In this document: positions 62,536 through 64,000 of the stretch, in pieces
Position numbering within the stretch: the first letter of the stretch is position 1
Layout of the letters: every line of letters begins with the position of its first letter
Assembly: GCF_001375595.1 (NCBI RefSeq)
Contig: NZ_CVJQ01000001.1
Location: 1,054,001 to 1,118,000, forward strand
DNA: 64,000 bases
Source of the DNA: Phenylobacterium immobile (ATCC 35973)
Lineage (GTDB): Bacteria > Pseudomonadota > Alphaproteobacteria > Caulobacterales > Caulobacteraceae
Direction of reading: 5' to 3'
Made by a program: the position numbers and the translations under genes
The notes under the pieces: model-generated
What the model saw: the letters and a program-made list of their open reading frames with translations, nothing else
What the model was told of the DNA's origin: nothing
The model's database searches: none

Positions 62536-63753
62536 TTACTTAACGGCGCCGTACATCATCTGGCCGCCCGACTTGGATTCCTCAGGCGTGAAGCGGCCGT
62601 CGGTCGGCTTCGAACCCGGGGTGGTCGGCTGGGCGTGGAAGAAGCCTTCCTCGCTGAAGCCCGACTTCAGGTAGTAGTCGTGCTGGTCGATCTCGCGCAG
62701 CGAGCTCCAGAAGGGCTCGTTGTTGTAGTAGGCGTCCCAGTCGCGGATCGCCTGTTCGCAGATCGAGACCTGGTCGCTGTTCTTGGCGATGTCGGTGTGA
62801 GCCACGACGCCGCCCTTCTTCAGCAGGCGGTAGGACTCGTTGAAGATCTGCGTCATGGCCGGGTAGGAGATCTCGTGCAGCAGGATGCACGAGGTCACCA
62901 TGTCGAAGCTCTCGTCTTCGAATTGGCTCAGGTCCCGCACGTCGCCTTGGACGAAGGTGACATTGTCCACGCCCAGCGACTTGGCGCGAGCCAGGCCGTA
63001 GCGGAGCATCGGGGCGCCGGCGTCAACCGCGACAATTTCCGCGTCGGGGAAGGCCTTGGCGAGCGAGACGGCGTTGTGGCCAAGGGTCGAACCCATGTCC
63101 AGGATCCGCTTCGGCTTCGCATCGGGGAACTTGGCCTTCAGGGTCTCGCCGATGGCGGTGCCCATGGTGTCCAGCCACTCCTGGCCGTCAGCGCCGCCGA
63201 TGGTGACGAAGAACCCGCAGTCGTAGTTGGCCGCGTTTACGACGTCGCCCGGGAAGTTTTCTTCATAGTAGCTGCCCGGCATGCAGTGGTGGTGCACGTC
63301 GACCAGGTACTTGGGGATTTCCAGTTCCGGGTTCAGTTGCAGGCGCGAGTCACCGTCGGTCAGAGCGGCGGCCTTGGCGGCCAGTTCTTCGGCCTGGCGA
63401 AGCGCGACCCAACGGCCGGCTTGCTGGCGCTGTTCCATGTTCGCGCGACGGAAGGCCGAGTAATATTGGAACATCGGCTCGGACTGCAGGAGCTTGCGGG
63501 CTTCCTTGCGGTCCTTCGGCTTGCGGCCATTTTCGGCCACGAACTTCGGCTCGACGCGCGCGTCATAGGCGTCTTCGATCCGGGGCTGAATGCGCTCGCG
63601 GATATAGCGGTTGACGTGGGCGAGGTAGTTGAAACGCTCGCATTCGTCATGGTCCGTTTCCGGGAACATGGCGTGGCGGCCCTGGGTGCGATAGTCGCGG
63701 GGACCGGTGTAGTCGATCGGCTTGGAGTTCTTGAGATCCGTAGAGCCGTCCAT
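62536..63753 (-). CDS. Array methyltransferase F
   Basis: 405-residue array protein, closest to gene E. Motif I ILDMGSTLGHN, then VAVDAGAPMLRYG, and ILLHEIS. The N-terminal domain has FPETDHDECERFNYLA, GRKPKDRKEARKLLQ and VHHHCMPGSYYEENFPGDV. It ends MYGAVK. AGGAGG lies 8 bp upstream of the ATG. The upstream gene G ends 42 bp away with no terminator, so F and G are likely cotranscribed. Confidence 0.87.
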   Translation of the reverse strand: MDGSTDLKNSKPIDYTGPRDYRTQGRHAMFPETDHDECERFNYLAHVNRYIRERIQPRIEDAYDARVEPKFVAENGRKPKDRKEARKLLQSEPMFQYYSAFRRANMEQRQQAGRWVALRQAEELAAKAAALTDGDSRLQLNPELEIPKYLVDVHHHCMPGSYYEENFPGDVVNAANYDCGFFVTIGGADGQEWLDTMGTAIGETLKAKFPDAKPKRILDMGSTLGHNAVSLAKAFPDAEIVAVDAGAPMLRYGLARAKSLGVDNVTFVQGDVRDLSQFEDESFDMVTSCILLHEISYPAMTQIFNESYRLLKKGGVVAHTDIAKNSDQVSICEQAIRDWDAYYNNEPFWSSLREIDQHDYYLKSGFSEEGFFHAQPTTPGSKPTDGRFTPEESKSGGQMMYGAVK

Positions 63754-63795
63754 TTTCAGTACCTCCTGTTCGGGCGTTTGTGTGGGGGGTGCGCG

Positions 63796-64000
63796 CTACT
63801 TGCGCGAACCGAAGAGATTAAGGCCGGGCAGAGCCGCAAGCTTGGGGGGAAGGCGGCCTTCGCCCATCTGGGCCTTGCCGGGGCCGTAGCCGAGCGGAGA
63901 GGCGTGGAAGAATTCGTCTTCCTTGAAGCCGGCGTCGGCGAAGAAGTCGAATACGTCGATGTCCTTCAAGGTGCTCATGAAGGGCTCGTTGTTGTAGAAG
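63796..64000 (-). CDS. Array protein G, C-terminal part (continues beyond window)
   Basis: About 67 C-terminal codons of a further array member. FYNNEPF, then STLKDIDVFDFFADAGFKEDEFFH, matches the corresponding end of the other copies, after which the tail differs and is shorter before ending LFGSRK. The G-x-x-K end is kept. The tail points to a third subgroup. The start and methyltransferase core lie to the right of the window. Confidence 0.75.
   Translation of the reverse strand, partial: FYNNEPFMSTLKDIDVFDFFADAGFKEDEFFHASPLGYGPGKAQMGEGRLPPKLAALPGLNLFGSRK

Noticed and set aside
1-64000. Possible tRNA, rRNA, CRISPR or prophage signals
   Set aside because: No cloverleaf, regularly spaced repeats, or phage structural genes were recognised; short ncRNAs cannot be excluded by eye.

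Overview
The window is high-GC (roughly two thirds G+C) chromosomal DNA from an alphaproteobacterium. TonB-dependent receptors, an OmpR-type regulator, glycogen genes and an IS481 element of this style fit Caulobacterales, most likely a Phenylobacterium-like genome; this assignment is inference from protein style only. Genes are tightly packed, often with ATGA or stop-to-stop overlaps. No tRNA, rRNA, CRISPR array or phage module was seen.

Layout. 1-3046: the 3' part of a two-component flavin monooxygenase (HpaB family), its flavin reductase and a spinster-type MFS carrier, meeting a convergent SDR gene. 3688-4799: a split chromate transporter pair. 4864-16356: a five-gene glycogen operon on the minus strand, glgP-glgB-glgC-glgA and a GlgX-MalQ fusion. 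16637-20534: peptide deformylase, a multiply frameshifted DUF202 membrane gene, an SLC13 permease with RCK_C domains and an exported alpha/beta hydrolase. 20827-29720: MOSC protein, aldo/keto reductase, MFS, two TonB receptors, two tiny overlapping ORFs and a response regulator that lacks its phosphorylation residues. 29940-45928: an accessory-looking block with a Rieske oxygenase, alpha/beta hydrolase, two GSTs, six MFS carriers (three of them close paralogues), an exported methyltransferase, a DEAD-box helicase and a DUF1028 protein. 45925-50565: a membrane diguanylate cyclase, then an SDR-hydrolase-TauE operon that was split by an IS481 element whose exact ends and 6-bp target duplication can be read. 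50560-54485: an MFS gene divergent from a large TonB receptor, with two perfect palindromes between them.

54650-64000: a GntR/UTRA regulator and, upstream of it on the same strand, a tandem array of at least seven homologous ~405-residue proteins (six complete, one cut by the window edge). Each complete copy joins a conserved N-terminal domain of unknown function to a class I SAM-methyltransferase fold. One small coiled-coil-like protein is translationally coupled inside the array. All complete copies begin MDG(S/N), carry an HHCMPGS motif, and all visible copies end in G-x-x-K. Several genes are followed by GC-rich hairpins, some with T-tracts, so the array is probably several transcription units. 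It continues beyond the right edge and is the best candidate for an undescribed system.

How the parts may work together. Monooxygenase, Rieske oxygenase, SDRs, GSTs, TonB receptors and many MFS carriers suggest uptake and oxidation of an aromatic or other hydrophobic compound. The methyltransferase array could modify such compounds, or a dedicated metabolite. No direct sequence evidence fixes its substrate.
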